Shown here one piece after another: positions 49,176-60,099 of a stretch of 64,000 nucleotides of DNA. The stretch covers positions 4,839,001-4,903,000 of the forward strand of contig JAPFBL010000068.1 of assembly GCA_026182355.1 (NCBI GenBank), in the 5' to 3' direction. The stretch's first letter is position 1, and each line of letters starts with the position of its first letter. The notes below the pieces were generated by a model that saw nothing but the letters and a program-made list of their open reading frames with translations, searched no databases and was not told where the DNA came from. Origin of the DNA: Hermatobates lingyangjiaoensis. Taxonomy: Eukaryota > Arthropoda > Insecta > Hemiptera > Hermatobatidae. Position numbers and translations under genes: made by a program.

Positions 49176-51889
49176 ACGCAAAGACTGGCTCTCATACGTA
49201 AGGTCTTGGTGTGTGGAGAGGAGTGGCCCATTAGGCCTTCCTCATTAATTAAAAAAGGTTATTATAAGAAATTTGTAAAATTTTTGTACAGCATAGATAT
49301 TTAAGAAAAAGATAATTAATTGTTGAATTATGAATGAATGTAAAGTAAGTCAAAATAAGTATTTTGTAGTGTTAATGAAAGAAGTATTGCGAACAATTTG
49401 AAGATGATGCATGTAATACACAGTGGAACATGTTGAAATAAAATACAAAATATATGTAAAAAAAAATATTACAAGTTTACTATTATTTTAAACTATTTTT
49501 ATGTTTGTTTTCATAGACGTAAAAAATAAACTTAAAAATTGAATGTAAAATTTGTTCCATTCTTGATTTTTTTTACATAATCAATGTAAAATTGTAGTGA
49601 ATTTCTTCCCCACAGCATCATTAACCCTGCTAGACTGAGCTCACTGGCGCTAATTCTAGTGTATAGGATAGTGAAGAGGAATTGATTGCAGGTGAAAGGA
49701 AAGCCCTATTTGAAGTGAGGTGTGCAGATACTGGAAGGCAGACAGGTCGGTATTGAATACAGCATGAAGGATGTTTGGTCAGAGACCATGTTGTTTTCAA
49801 CCAAGAGAAGCAAACAACTGTGTTGACCCGGACAAGTTGTAAACAAGCTGGTTTCGTAACTCAACCCCCACGCTTTTAGGGATTTCCTCAGCAAAGCGTC
49901 CTATTTCTGCCAGCTCCTAAATCTGGCTCCGCTAGGCCTATCGCCAGCCCGGGATCAATACCACCCCGTCAGCAAAATAACTTGTTTTCTGTCGGAACAC
50001 TCTAAAGCCTAAGTCATGCTATTCCAAACACCCTAAACTTACATTACCACCAGAAACTTATTTTACATCAGGCATTGTTTTTCATCAGAAACTCTCTTAA
50101 AACAAATAAAAATGCTTTACATTTTTTTATAAAAACATCTGACAAGAAACTTGTACAGCATAATACATCTACTGCTTTATGCTCACACACCTTACTATCC
50201 CCATAACTGTCCTTCACACAAGCTTTGCATCTCAGAACGACTTTATGTTAATACTAATTCTTATTTCCAAGCCACAAAAACATAATATAGGTATTGGTTA
50301 TTATCACATAAATTTTTAGAGTATTTATTAACGAAGGCAGCATTTCGCGGTAAACACGTCAAATATAATTAATTAATAGTCGAAATTGTTTTCTGTCTCC
50401 TCAGCTTTCATGCATTGGTCTTCACACATGTTTATTTAACTAATTTACATATATATCAACGTATAAATCAATGACTTGAAAAATCAAATCAAAAATTTTG
50501 ACCAGTAAAGGTTTTCATCGGAGTACCAAAGGTACAGTAGTTAAGATTTATTCTGACTTCATTAATTATGAAAATTTCAGAGTTCTGGAGTAGTCAACAG
50601 GCATTAATTTCTCAGGAAAATAAATTAAAGTAAGGTGCTATTTGTAAGGTTGTTTGAGGAGGTGTGCAGGTACTGGAAGGGCGGAAGGTCGGTGAAGGCA
50701 GCCAACCATTCACAGTTTATTGACTATTTTATTCATCTAGTGACTATCTCAAGCAGACAGAGTCATTTGGTTGTAACATATTAGTTACTTTTTATATTAT
50801 TTACTGCAGTTTACAGGTTTATTTTTACTTTAAGCGTTCATTCGGAATAATCAATGTAAGCAAGGAACAATTTTAGCATGCACTTCAAAAATGGGACTAA
50901 CATCCAATCCCATCAGGTCACAGACAGTTAAGAATTGGAATACGAGTATCAGATGTGGAGGGTGAATTGTGCGGCCCTCTCATAGTTGTCTGGCCCACAA
51001 CGAGAAATCAATTTGAAACACCTCATCTATAATATAAAGTATAACTAAAATATAATTTTGATATAACATAATTTATTAAATTATTTTTAATAACATAATA
51101 AATTCATTATATATTATTGCAAATTTATGATTTAATACGTTTCAGATAGCATTTCCAACAAAAAAGTGCTATAATTATATAACATATATAATAATTTTTA
51201 ACTGAAATAAAAACTATCTCCATCAAAACAGTTTCAAATTGATGACGTAGGGACGCATAAGCTGTCTGAACGAGTTTTTCTCATAGCAGGAACTAAAAAA
51301 GGCATAACGACAGCTATAGCTGCCTGTTGGAAGGGACGTGGTATTCCGCAGATGTAGGGTCTGTCTGCCCACATACTATAAGTCGGTTGCCTGACTTCCT
51401 TCCTCTTGTCTTTTTCTTTGATTTCTTTCAATTTTTGTCTTCTTTCTTTTGACGTTCTATCTTTATTTTTTCTTTATCTTTATTAGTGGTTAAGACTAAA
51501 CCACAAGAATATTGTTTAAAATATTATAAACCTTGAACAAGTTATATGGGGAGCCACCTTGTGAACATCGCTGGTACAAATTATTTCTTTATTCTTTTTT
51601 TATCACAAATCGTCTCATTTAATGGCATAAACGTCCCACGTATCTTCTTTATTCCTGGTTCAACTGAAAAGATCAAATGAATAACAATTCAAAACAGAAG
51701 ATTGAAACTATATTAACCAAATACTGTGTATTAGTAGACAGTTCTACTATGTCGTATTAGAAGAGTGAAGGATTATGACTACAGTTCCAAAAAAATCCCC
51801 ATGTCTGAAATTTCGACAATTTATATGAAGCACAAAGTTATTTCAAATAATCAACAGTCATAATAATTCTAATTTTAAAGTATTAGAAT
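49176..51889. other. Intron stretch without a recognisable gene; one short direct repeat pair
   Basis: gaggtgtgcagatactggaa (49718) and gaggtgtgcaggtactggaa (50659) are near-identical, with a following aggtcggt in both. They may be ends of an unknown short element. No coding sequence is supported. Confidence 0.45.
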
Positions 51890-52681
51890 AAAAATGGGAA
51901 AACTAACACCACCTGAAAAATATTGGGGAAATATTGGGTCGTGGAAAACACACATGAATGCAATTTGCGAAAAAATGTAACAGCTAATAAAAATTCTAAC
52001 CATCAGCAATATAATGCAATGAGATCATATAAGAAAGAACAATAATTTCTAACTCATTCTAACGTATGCTACTCCAGTGGGGTCTACTAATTAATTAAAA
52101 GCAAAGTGCCATTCGACTGAAGCAGAAAATATTCTAGAGGGAGATGTATCCCGGTTTCCAGGTATACACTGATAGAAGACATTTTGAGAAGATAATGAGC
52201 TATGTATCAACTATACAAGAAAAAGTAAAAGAAATTAAGGTAATATACAAGACTTGCACCTTGGTGCTGAGATAACCAAGCTGAATTACAGCTAATAGAT
52301 ATTGGTTTGAATGGTTATCACATGTGAATCTTGTTCAGGTCATTGGTGAACAATACTGAATGCGTGGCACTTCAATTCAAGATCATAAAAATTGTAAAAA
52401 ATGGCATGTCCAGGAGAATATCAAGAGTGGAAAAACATCATTTTACGGATAAACCATACACTGGATAATCAGGAAACAAAAGAGACGATAAATCAGCAAA
52501 AAGAGCAATTCCAGATTAAAAAATGCTAAGAGTTTATGTACTATAAAGTACCAGTTCTATTACATAACAAGTAAGAAATTTGTATACTAGACTTAACATG
52601 GAACAAAATTTATTTTAATTCTAATGAAAATAACTATATACTATAAATATAGGAATTCTAAAAAAAAAAAAAAAAAAAAAA
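51890..52681 (+). pseudogene. Possible old non-LTR element with terminal poly-A
   Basis: A run of about 22 A (52660-52681) ends a stretch in which scattered frames give W-x-x-H-like and WFEWLSHV-like peptides (52300), reminiscent of the RWFGHV box before the end of some non-LTR ORFs. Stops are frequent and no catalytic motif is readable. It could equally be unrelated DNA with a poly-A tract. Confidence 0.25.
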
Positions 52682-54394
52682 CTAAAAGTAATAATGTTGA
52701 GAGACTATAGTCACATTATCGGGACATGTAAGATAGATACCTACCTACCTGTGCATTGCTTAAAAACTGCAATTTTGCAAAATGACAAAATTATTTATTA
52801 AAATAAAAGTTTTTCTTTTTTTTTTGTTTCTTCTAATTTCAGTTCTTTCATATCACATTCATCTATTTTAAAAAAGGGAAGAACAATTGTAATGAAAAAA
52901 CCATTGAATTCAAGGAAAGACCATGATGAAACAAAAAAAACAAAAAAGAAGACTTCTTCAATTTCATAATTAATCTAGCATTTACAATATGATATGGGTT
53001 ATAGAGCTGGGCTGTGGTAATTTGAGAATTTATTTGAAAAAGATATTCTTTCAGTAGAGACAACAAACTTCTTAATAAAATGAAAAATGATACCGAAGAG
53101 CTCATTTAGCAGTCAGAACTAGTTGAAAATGGACAAAATTATCAATATGCTCACGCCACTAGATTGTTTAACATAATTAATTATTACGTAATGTGAAACT
53201 TCAGCCATATTCGAACGAGAATATATAGTGTTCCATAGTCTACAGAAGTGTCTCTAAAAATAAATTAAAACTCTAGCTGGCTCGAATTTTGATCCTTTTA
53301 GTGTTTTGATCTTCTGAAGGACATTACCAATGATCTTGAAATGTTGGACTTGTATCTAAAGCTGTCTGACTCTAATTCTCTTTCCTCCGATCGGTTTGAT
53401 ACTGTTAAAATGAACGCGGTGCAAGTTTAGAAGGATGGATATATTTAATTCATTATTTTTATTAAACAACACGGCCGATAATAATAATCATACTTTTCAT
53501 TGCGCAGTAGAAACAATAAAAACTCTTAACGTTCACAAACTTCTCTACGCTTAATTTTTCAGGCAAGTTAGTCAAGCTGAGGTAACTTCATTATCTTTGA
53601 TATTTATTTAAATAGAAAAGATATATTTCATAACAGTAAATCTAACTATATTATAATTAATATAACTATACTATAGTCATAATTTTTGCAAATAACAAGT
53701 AAAAAACATATAGAAATAAATTTATCATTCCTTATTGATTAAAATAGGACATTTAAATGTTATAAAATTATGTTTGAAAATTTTAAAATAATGTTTTAAA
53801 TTATTGATTATGTAAAGAATTTTTTTTAGGTTTACTACAACATTAGCAGGATTGAAGTTGAAGTAGGCAAAAATACGTCTTCGTATATCGCGAATGTTCC
53901 TGGACACGTTGGTGCAACAGTTTATGGGTATGGTGAATAGTACTTGCGCTGCGAGCATGCCAAAGACTAGCAAAAATAAAAAAATAGTACAAAGCTGTGA
54001 ATTGGTGGAATGATGAGTTAAATGCATGACGAAAACAGACAAATCAGAGGAGAAGGAAATATGAAACAACCTATAATGAAGTTCAATTGAGAGCTCAGTC
54101 TAAATATGAATACAACGAAATTAAAAAGCATGACAATATGAAGTTAAATAAAGCTAAGTTTTTTTCTTCGAAAGAGTTTTACAAAGCTACAAATAGTAAG
54201 ACATGGAACCATTTGTACAAGGAGGCAGCTGGGAAGCTCAAACCACAGTCTTCACAAAGCTAAGAAAGTCAGACGGAAGTTATACCACCTAATTACGCCA
54301 AACTCTAAATGTATACTGGACAGGTATGTAGCTTTTGATGACCCTCAGTCCAAAATTATTATAGCACCAAAGCACTGTGCTGAGAACCTACTGC

Positions 54395-54800
54395 ACAACA
54401 AATCTGTCGAAATATGGGACAGTAACAAAATAGTGACAGCAACAAAAGGAAGTCTCACAAAGGACGCTATTCCTACCATGATTCATAGAACCAGGTCTCC
54501 TATTAGATTGACCGACAAAATAACTCAAGTGATATCAGATCACGGAAGAAATAAGGCACATTTGTATCGCTTCAAAGTGACAGAGGATGAGCGATGTTCC
54601 CGTGGCAAGGCAAACTCGCAAACCTGGCCACACATAATGTTGGAATGCAGTGTTTAACAGAGATAGAACAGGTCTAATTGCGGAGTTTATGACTAGAGGG
54701 TTGAAGTGGCTTCCAGAGAACTTATATGCTTTAATCAGTGACCAAGAAATGTATAACATCTTTGAACAGTTTATAAATAGACTTGATCATGATTTAATTT
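54395..54800 (+). pseudogene. C-terminal fragment of an R1/I-type non-LTR retrotransposon
   Basis: Plus-strand reading gives IWDSNKIVTATKGSLTKDAI, then LTDKITQVISDHGRNKAHLY, RFKVTEDERC and TWPHIMLEC, a stop at 54655, and continuing homologous-looking sequence (FMTRGLKWLPENLYALI) in another frame. Known: this follows the W..S..KG..T / TQxLTGHGxxxxYLxRF / C-C-H-C order at the ORF2 end of R1-like elements. The LTGH box has become ISDH, and one finger Cys is missing. It is a different family from the fragments at 27.6 and 48.9 kb. It is a short dead copy ending in AT-rich sequence. Confidence 0.75.
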
Positions 54801-57003
54801 AATTATAAATTGTTATTTTTAACAGTTATAATATTAAAATTAAGTTTGTTTTATTGAATAATTAATGTCATGTAGTATTTTGAATTTATAAATCATATTC
54901 TGTATATTTATCCACTGTATGATAACCCACCACTGTTAGAGTAAAATTATAGTATTGCTGTAAACTAGACATGAACAACAATTTTTTGTTCATATAAAAA
55001 CATATACACAAAGTGCATATAATATGTTTGAAAACCACATACACTAAATAATTCGTGTTCCCTGAGTTTAAAGGTTTATACCAAACTCTTAATTCATATT
55101 CAACATTCGAAGATATACCATTTAACTGATAGGACAGCTATGAAATAAATCGGTTTTGGTAAATGTTTTCAAATTATTTTATTATTTACTAGAATTATTT
55201 TATCAACTCAACTCTTATCTATCTCCCAATTATAAATATAATCTATGTATCCTGATTAGGAATATCATGAAAATATTAAAATATATATTGTCACGAAGAT
55301 TTGGCTTTAATCAAGGTTTGAGCATGATCTGCTAAAGGGAATTGGGTCAAAGATCGATTTTAATATTAAATCCAGGCAGACAGACAAAACAAAGCCAATA
55401 GAAAACTTATAAATCTATTCACAATATACCAACTGTCATATCAGCCTCCATATACAAATTCTATGCGGATCACAGCTCACATATCCGTAGCAAGTCTCGA
55501 GGTTCGTGGATATTAAAAGAACGCTTCATTTTCGAATTTTTAAAACATTTATTATTATGACCACTATTATTTATTATATCTACATTTATCAGGAACTAGT
55601 AAACTTCTTACCCTCATATACAAATATATCGACACACTGCCAACTCAATAAGCCATTTTTCGTTCTTCATTTTGTAATAGATGATTTCGATAAGTAATAG
55701 ATTCCTAAAACATTCATTTCTTGTTCACTTCAAACTCTAACTCTAAACTCTTTTCTTTTAGTAAATTCTTCTCACAACGAAAATCACATGAACAATCCAG
55801 AGAATTAGCTTCTATGCAACCTCGTCAATGACAACAAGTAAATAACCACACAATACAAAAATATTTAATGCAGTTTATACATAATTTATTCTAAAATTAA
55901 TACTTAAAAGCATATGCATATATGAGTAAATATGTACATACCAATGAAATGAAACGACTCCACGAACTAAATAAAAGATTCACAAAAAGAGAAAACATAG
56001 AAAAGAAATCATAGAAACTCACTACTATATTTACTACTAATTCTACCTTGTTAGAATCCTTGATTAGATCGCCGACTCTAAACTCTCATGTTACCGTGAA
56101 AGCTCCGGTGGAGGCGCATATCCGATTCATTTGTGTAGAACATCCCCCGGAGACTCAAATCTTTCTTTCTTTGTTTAAATTATATAACTATATTTATATC
56201 TACTCATGATTAATTAATTATTATATGTAATTATTTTATTTATTGATGTTCTATGTTTATATGTATTAATTTTATGTTTAGTTACTTTATTGTTTATCCC
56301 TTCCCCCTCCTAGGTATGTCGGCGGCCACTAATCCATTATGTAAATGACAGTGATCCATAACATATGCGTACCTACTCAACATATTCTACATATTAAAAC
56401 AGATGAAATCAAACAAGTGTCCTGTCCCCTTCAAACATCTGACCTACTGCATATTTGAGCAAGTGATATTGAATCTCAATCCCAAACGTAAGGAAGTTCG
56501 AGCTTCTTCCCTTCTATCATACCCTACAATTCTTTCTGCTTTTATTCTTATAAAGCTGATATTTAACTCTATGATAATATTCACTAACTTTACCTTCACA
56601 TTATATTTCTGAAAACTTAATGTCATCTTAATTCGACATGTATGTAACCAACTTTATCCAACTATATATGTATATTTAGACAATTACCAGGAGAGTAACC
56701 CACGGGAAAAGAATAGTAGAATGTTTTTAAAAAGCGTAACTCTTTAGGTAACCTATGTATTAGGACCCTATGAAGGGCAAATTACCACTTACTTCTTCTT
56801 CCATTGTGAACTGGATTGTAGGCACTAATGAATTTAATTTTATTAGATAAGCATCTATATTTATGAATTTAGGACAGATGCATAGTATATTGTCAACATA
56901 TCTATACCATTTAACATGACTAGGAATATTGAGCTTAACATTTTAGTTTCAAAAAATTCCATGTATAAATTACTCAGGATGGGAGATAAGCAGTTAGCCA
57001 TTG
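54801..57003. other. Intron stretch without a recognisable gene
   Basis: AT-rich. tgtcacgaagatttggcttt at about 55290 resembles an LTR start, but no partner copy or primer site was found. Short ORFs only. Confidence 0.4.
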
Positions 57004-57108
57004 CAAGCCATTTATCGGAGACTCGAGAAACAACTAGTCAAGAACAGTGGGGACATATCTTTTTTAAATGTATGTATTCAAGAAGGACTACTTCCAACTT
57101 TTACGAAT
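57004..57108 (+). pseudogene. PLE end fragment running into (TA)n
   Basis: Plus-strand reading gives YRRLEKQLVKNSGDISFLNV and CIQEGLLPTFTN, then (AT)n from 57107. It is the same module as 31559-31704, 34410-34550 (minus) and 57388-57560 (minus), diverged from all of them. Confidence 0.7.
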
Positions 57109-57133
57109 ATATATATATATATATATATATATA
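57107..57133. repeat. (AT)n microsatellite
   Basis: TA run between the PLE fragment at 57004-57108 and the hairpin element at 57134-57360. Confidence 0.9.
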
Positions 57134-57360
57134 CTTTTTCGTTGGAAATACGATCCAAGACGGACAAATATAGTTCAATATTGACAAAGAAACACAGAGA
57201 AATCAAAAGAACACACTTTTACAGTGTCTAATTTTCGCACTGAACCAGTGCGCTTGGTTTCCCTCTCTTATCTCTCCTGAAGATGGTTCAAACCGAAAAT
57301 TAGAGACTGTAAGTGTGTTCTTTTGATTTCTCTGTGTTTCTTTGTCTATATTGAACTATA
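57134..57360. repeat. Hairpin element between (TA)n tracts, with hammerhead-like core
   Basis: Arms 57169-57237 and 57294-57360 are near-perfect reverse complements (tatagttcaatattgac outside, ctaattttcg/cgaaaattag inside). The loop includes ctctcttatctctcctgaag, which is shared with 2866-3075 in reverse. Confidence 0.85.
57277..57298 (+). ncRNA. Hammerhead-like core in the hairpin element
   Basis: CTGAAGA (57277-57283), tggtt-caa-acc able to form a short stem II, GAAA (57295-57298). The homologous site at 2961-2982 keeps the stem while the CUGANGA box varies. Confidence 0.38.
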
Positions 57361-57386
57361 TATATATAATATATATATATATATAT
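57356..57386. repeat. (TA)n microsatellite
   Basis: TA run shared as the border by the hairpin element on its left and the PLE on its right. Confidence 0.9.
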
Positions 57387-57420
57387 TAGTGTATTTGGGG
57401 AGCAGGCCTTCATCTATACA

Positions 57421-58008
57421 AGTTTTGTTAAAACTTATGTCTATTTCCAATTTCACTCTTTTTCGGGTTAATTTTTCCATTCTTCTGAGTTCTGGCTTCC
57501 AAGAGTTCGGGACTAGATATATCAGTTCTCCATAATTTTTATTTTTGTACACCAACATGTTTCGGTCCACATCGACCATTTTCAAGGTTATTTTTACACA
57601 ATTAAACTATACACACTAAATAACAATGAAAACTTAACATTGATACTGATCTATTAAAATACATTACTAAATAGTTCTAGTAAGTTACTAAACAAAACAA
57701 AGATAGCTAAATAAACACGCAAGGTTAACAGTCATAATCATTGGAAGGTTGTAGCACGGTATCCGCAGGGTGAGGTTTCCCCAGGATTCTGGTTACCTTC
57801 CTACAGCCGTTTGTGCTTGGGAAGGTATTGGACTGTCTTCGTTCACTCTCAGTGACTGGTTTTTCTTCAGATTTCCGTCGAACAGCTTTAAAATTCTAGT
57901 GAATCCCCCACCCTGGCTGTTAATGGTAGGCTGGTTTTGTAGGATGAAAATAGCCTCCAAAATTTGCAGCCTGGTGTGGTCGTATTCTTGCTGCAAAATC
58001 ATGGTATT
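57421..58008 (-). repeat. Left arm of the 588-bp PLE inverted repeat
   Basis: Reverse complement of 58573-59160, with very few differences (for instance RVKLEID versus RMKLEIG in the encoded peptide). The arms are separated by 564 bp of single-copy PLE coding sequence. This part covers the last PLE codons, the untranslated tail and the restarted 5' module. Confidence 0.92.
57560..57586 (-). ncRNA. Hammerhead-like core in PLE tail (left arm)
   Basis: The minus strand has CTTGAAAA, a stem II ggtc-gatgtg-gacc, then GAAAC. The first box departs from CUGANGA (one inserted and one changed base), so it is probably inactive. It lies where PLE pseudo-LTR ribozymes are known to lie. Confidence 0.4.
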
Positions 58009-58568
58009 GTCGGTAAGCATTTCCCTCGTTAGTTGTAACCCATGTGCTTTTGCGACATGCTCCTTAGGGCCTCCAGAGGCAAGATGCATTGTAAGCCTTC
58101 TAGAAAGCGTGGTAGTGGTGGAACCCACGTATTTTGAGGATAAGGACTCACAGTTCCCTAGTTTGCAGTTAAACTCATAAATAACGTTGGTTTTCTGGAG
58201 GGGTGCTTTCTTATGTGGGTTATTATTCATAACCATTCCTGATGTGGCAAGGTTAGTATAATAAATCCTAAGTTCCAATTTGTCTTCTGGAACAATGCAC
58301 GTTGTGTTGGCCCTGATAATCGATTTTACTACTCGTTCGTCCGTTTTATATGCTTTTGAAAACTCATTTTTATAATATACCACATGCTTCACGCCATTGT
58401 TTTCCTGATTCTGTTCGTGGTTGTTAGTGCCATGCAGTTTATTGAGGCAACCCTTTAGGATGGAGTCAAAGTGCCCGTTACTGTATCCATTGTTGACAAG
58501 TACTTCCCTTAGCCTTTGTGCTTCCTGTTCAAACAATTCCCAGCTAGAGGACGTTTTGTATGCTCTTC
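57793..58568 (-). CDS. PLE polyprotein C-terminus with GIY-YIG endonuclease (5'-truncated)
   Basis: Seen: uninterrupted minus-strand frame of about 258 codons beginning near RAYKTSSSWELFEQEAQRL (no authentic start; the ATG at 58617 comes from the opposing inverted arm). Order: R-x-Y and NGYSNGHFDSIL linker of PLE RTs, then a Cys pair (YEFNCKLGNC), then GIY-YIG residues: YVGS, R of SRRL, H of TMHLA, E of EAIFI and N of NQPTINSQ. Known: PLEs join a reverse transcriptase to this nuclease, which nicks target DNA. All expected nuclease motif residues are present and there is no stop, so the copy is young. The RT domain is missing, so this copy alone cannot move. Confidence 0.85.
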
Positions 58569-58572
58569 TAAT

Positions 58573-59159
58573 AACACCATGATTTTGCAGCAAGAATACG
58601 ACCACACCAGGCTGCAAATTTTGGAGGCTATTTTCATCCTACAAAACCAGCCTACCATTAACAGCCAGGGTGGGGGATTCACTAGAATTTTAAAGCTGTT
58701 CGACGGAAATCTGAAGAAAAACCAGTCACTGAGAGTGAACGAAGACAGTCCAATACCTTCCCAAGCACAAACGGCTGTAGGAAGGTAACCAGAATCCTGG
58801 GGAAACCTCACCCTGCGGATACCGTGCTACAACCTTCCAATGATTATGACTGTTAACCTTGCGTGTTTATTTAGCTATCTTTGTTTTGTTTAGTAACTTA
58901 CTAGAACTATTTAGTAATGTATTTTAATAGATCAGTATCAATGTTAAGTTTTCATTGTTATTTAGTGTGTATAGTTTAATTGTGTAAAAATAACCTTGAA
59001 AATGGTCGATGTGGACCGAAACATGTTGGTGTACAAAAATAAAAATTATGGAGAACTGATATATCTAGTCCCGAACTCTTGGAAGCCAGAACTCAGAAGA
59101 ATGGAAAAATTAACCCGAAAAAGAATGAAATTGGAAATAGGCATAAGTTTTAACAAAAC

Positions 59160-59160
<1 letters not shown>
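58573..59160 (+). repeat. Right arm of the 588-bp PLE inverted repeat
   Basis: Plus-strand copy of the PLE 3' end: codons from NTMILQQEYDHTRLQ to QTAVGR and stop (58786), the tail, and the restarted module LVPNSWKPELRRM. It is cut at FNKT by (TA)n at 59163, a little earlier than the left arm. Confidence 0.92.
58995..59021 (+). ncRNA. Hammerhead-like core in PLE tail (right arm)
   Basis: Identical to 57560-57586 in opposite orientation. Confidence 0.4.

Positions 59161-59162
<2 letters not shown>

Positions 59163-59211
<49 letters not shown>
59163..59211. repeat. (TA)n microsatellite
   Basis: About 24 TA units closing the PLE on the right. Confidence 0.9.
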
Positions 59212-59215
<4 letters not shown>

Positions 59216-60099
59216 AAATATTTTATTAAATCACAGAAAACAAATACATTGGTTACGTAAATCCTAAATTTTAAATTAAGTAATTTAAAATATGGAGGAA
59301 AAGGTTACACTGCTAGATGCTCTTATAGATGAATAAATTATTTAAAATAGTAGCCAGAAATCCAATATTTTAAATGATAAAGTTAAAAGCCAGGTGTATA
59401 TAAAGCCTTTTGGCATTCCAAATCTCTTTCGGAACTATGGCTTTAACTGAATATGTACTTCGAACACTTTGTATTTAATACAAAGAAATTTCTCCCCGTT
59501 TCCTGTTTATTTGTTGGTTATGTCATTCAATACAATATGCGAGGTACTTTTCTATGAAGAATCAGTAAATAATTAGGGACGTAAGGTGACATGCTAAGCG
59601 AAAATAAATCAGTACCCAATATGAGCACTTTTTGTATATAATGTGCAATGTAATAAGCGTCACGGTTTCCCGGAAGCCAAGAGTATAGGTCAATACTCCC
59701 ATACTCTTGAAACAGAATACTAATCTCAAACTTTAATAACATGCCATTCTATATTTATACGTTACGTTCGTGTGTATAAGTGCTAATTCTTATAACTGAG
59801 TAATTTTTTTTCCTAAAAAACCTATATAATGAACCCCAAAGTTCATATCTTCCATAACATAATTTCTTTTTAATGGAGCTGAATGTAAACAAATGTACCC
59901 TGTGTTGAATACTGAATACTATTAATATAAATTGTGAAGCAATGTGTCCTTGGACTGTACACAGGTTTTTTGGCGGTCCGCACCGGGCGGCACTTACCTA
60001 GGGGCGGCATTTTTTATATTTACTTATAGTTGTAAAAAGCAACTTATTCATTTCATATTTATTTTCTTTCTTGAATAACAAATGATTATTATGATTATT

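Larger units (their letters stand above)
57388..58572 (-). mobile_element. Penelope-like element, 3' part with restarted 5' end
   Basis: Read on the minus strand: PLE ORF C-terminal part (58568-57793), about 210 bp of untranslated sequence with a hammerhead-like core (57560-57586), then a second coding module, LVPNSWKPELRRMEKLTRKR to CIDEGLLPKYTN, stopping at (TA)n. A C-terminus followed by an N-terminus matches the partly tandem, pseudo-LTR organisation known for PLEs. The central reverse transcriptase is absent here. Confidence 0.8.

Noticed and set aside
55290..56170. LTR-like start tgtcacgaag and a GC-richer tract near 56100
   Set aside because: No second LTR copy, primer-binding site, polypurine tract or pol coding was found.
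58509..58811. ORFs on both strands at the PLE palindrome junctions
   Set aside because: They start in one arm and read into the opposite orientation, so the amino ends are antisense sequence; only the GIY-YIG frame is real.
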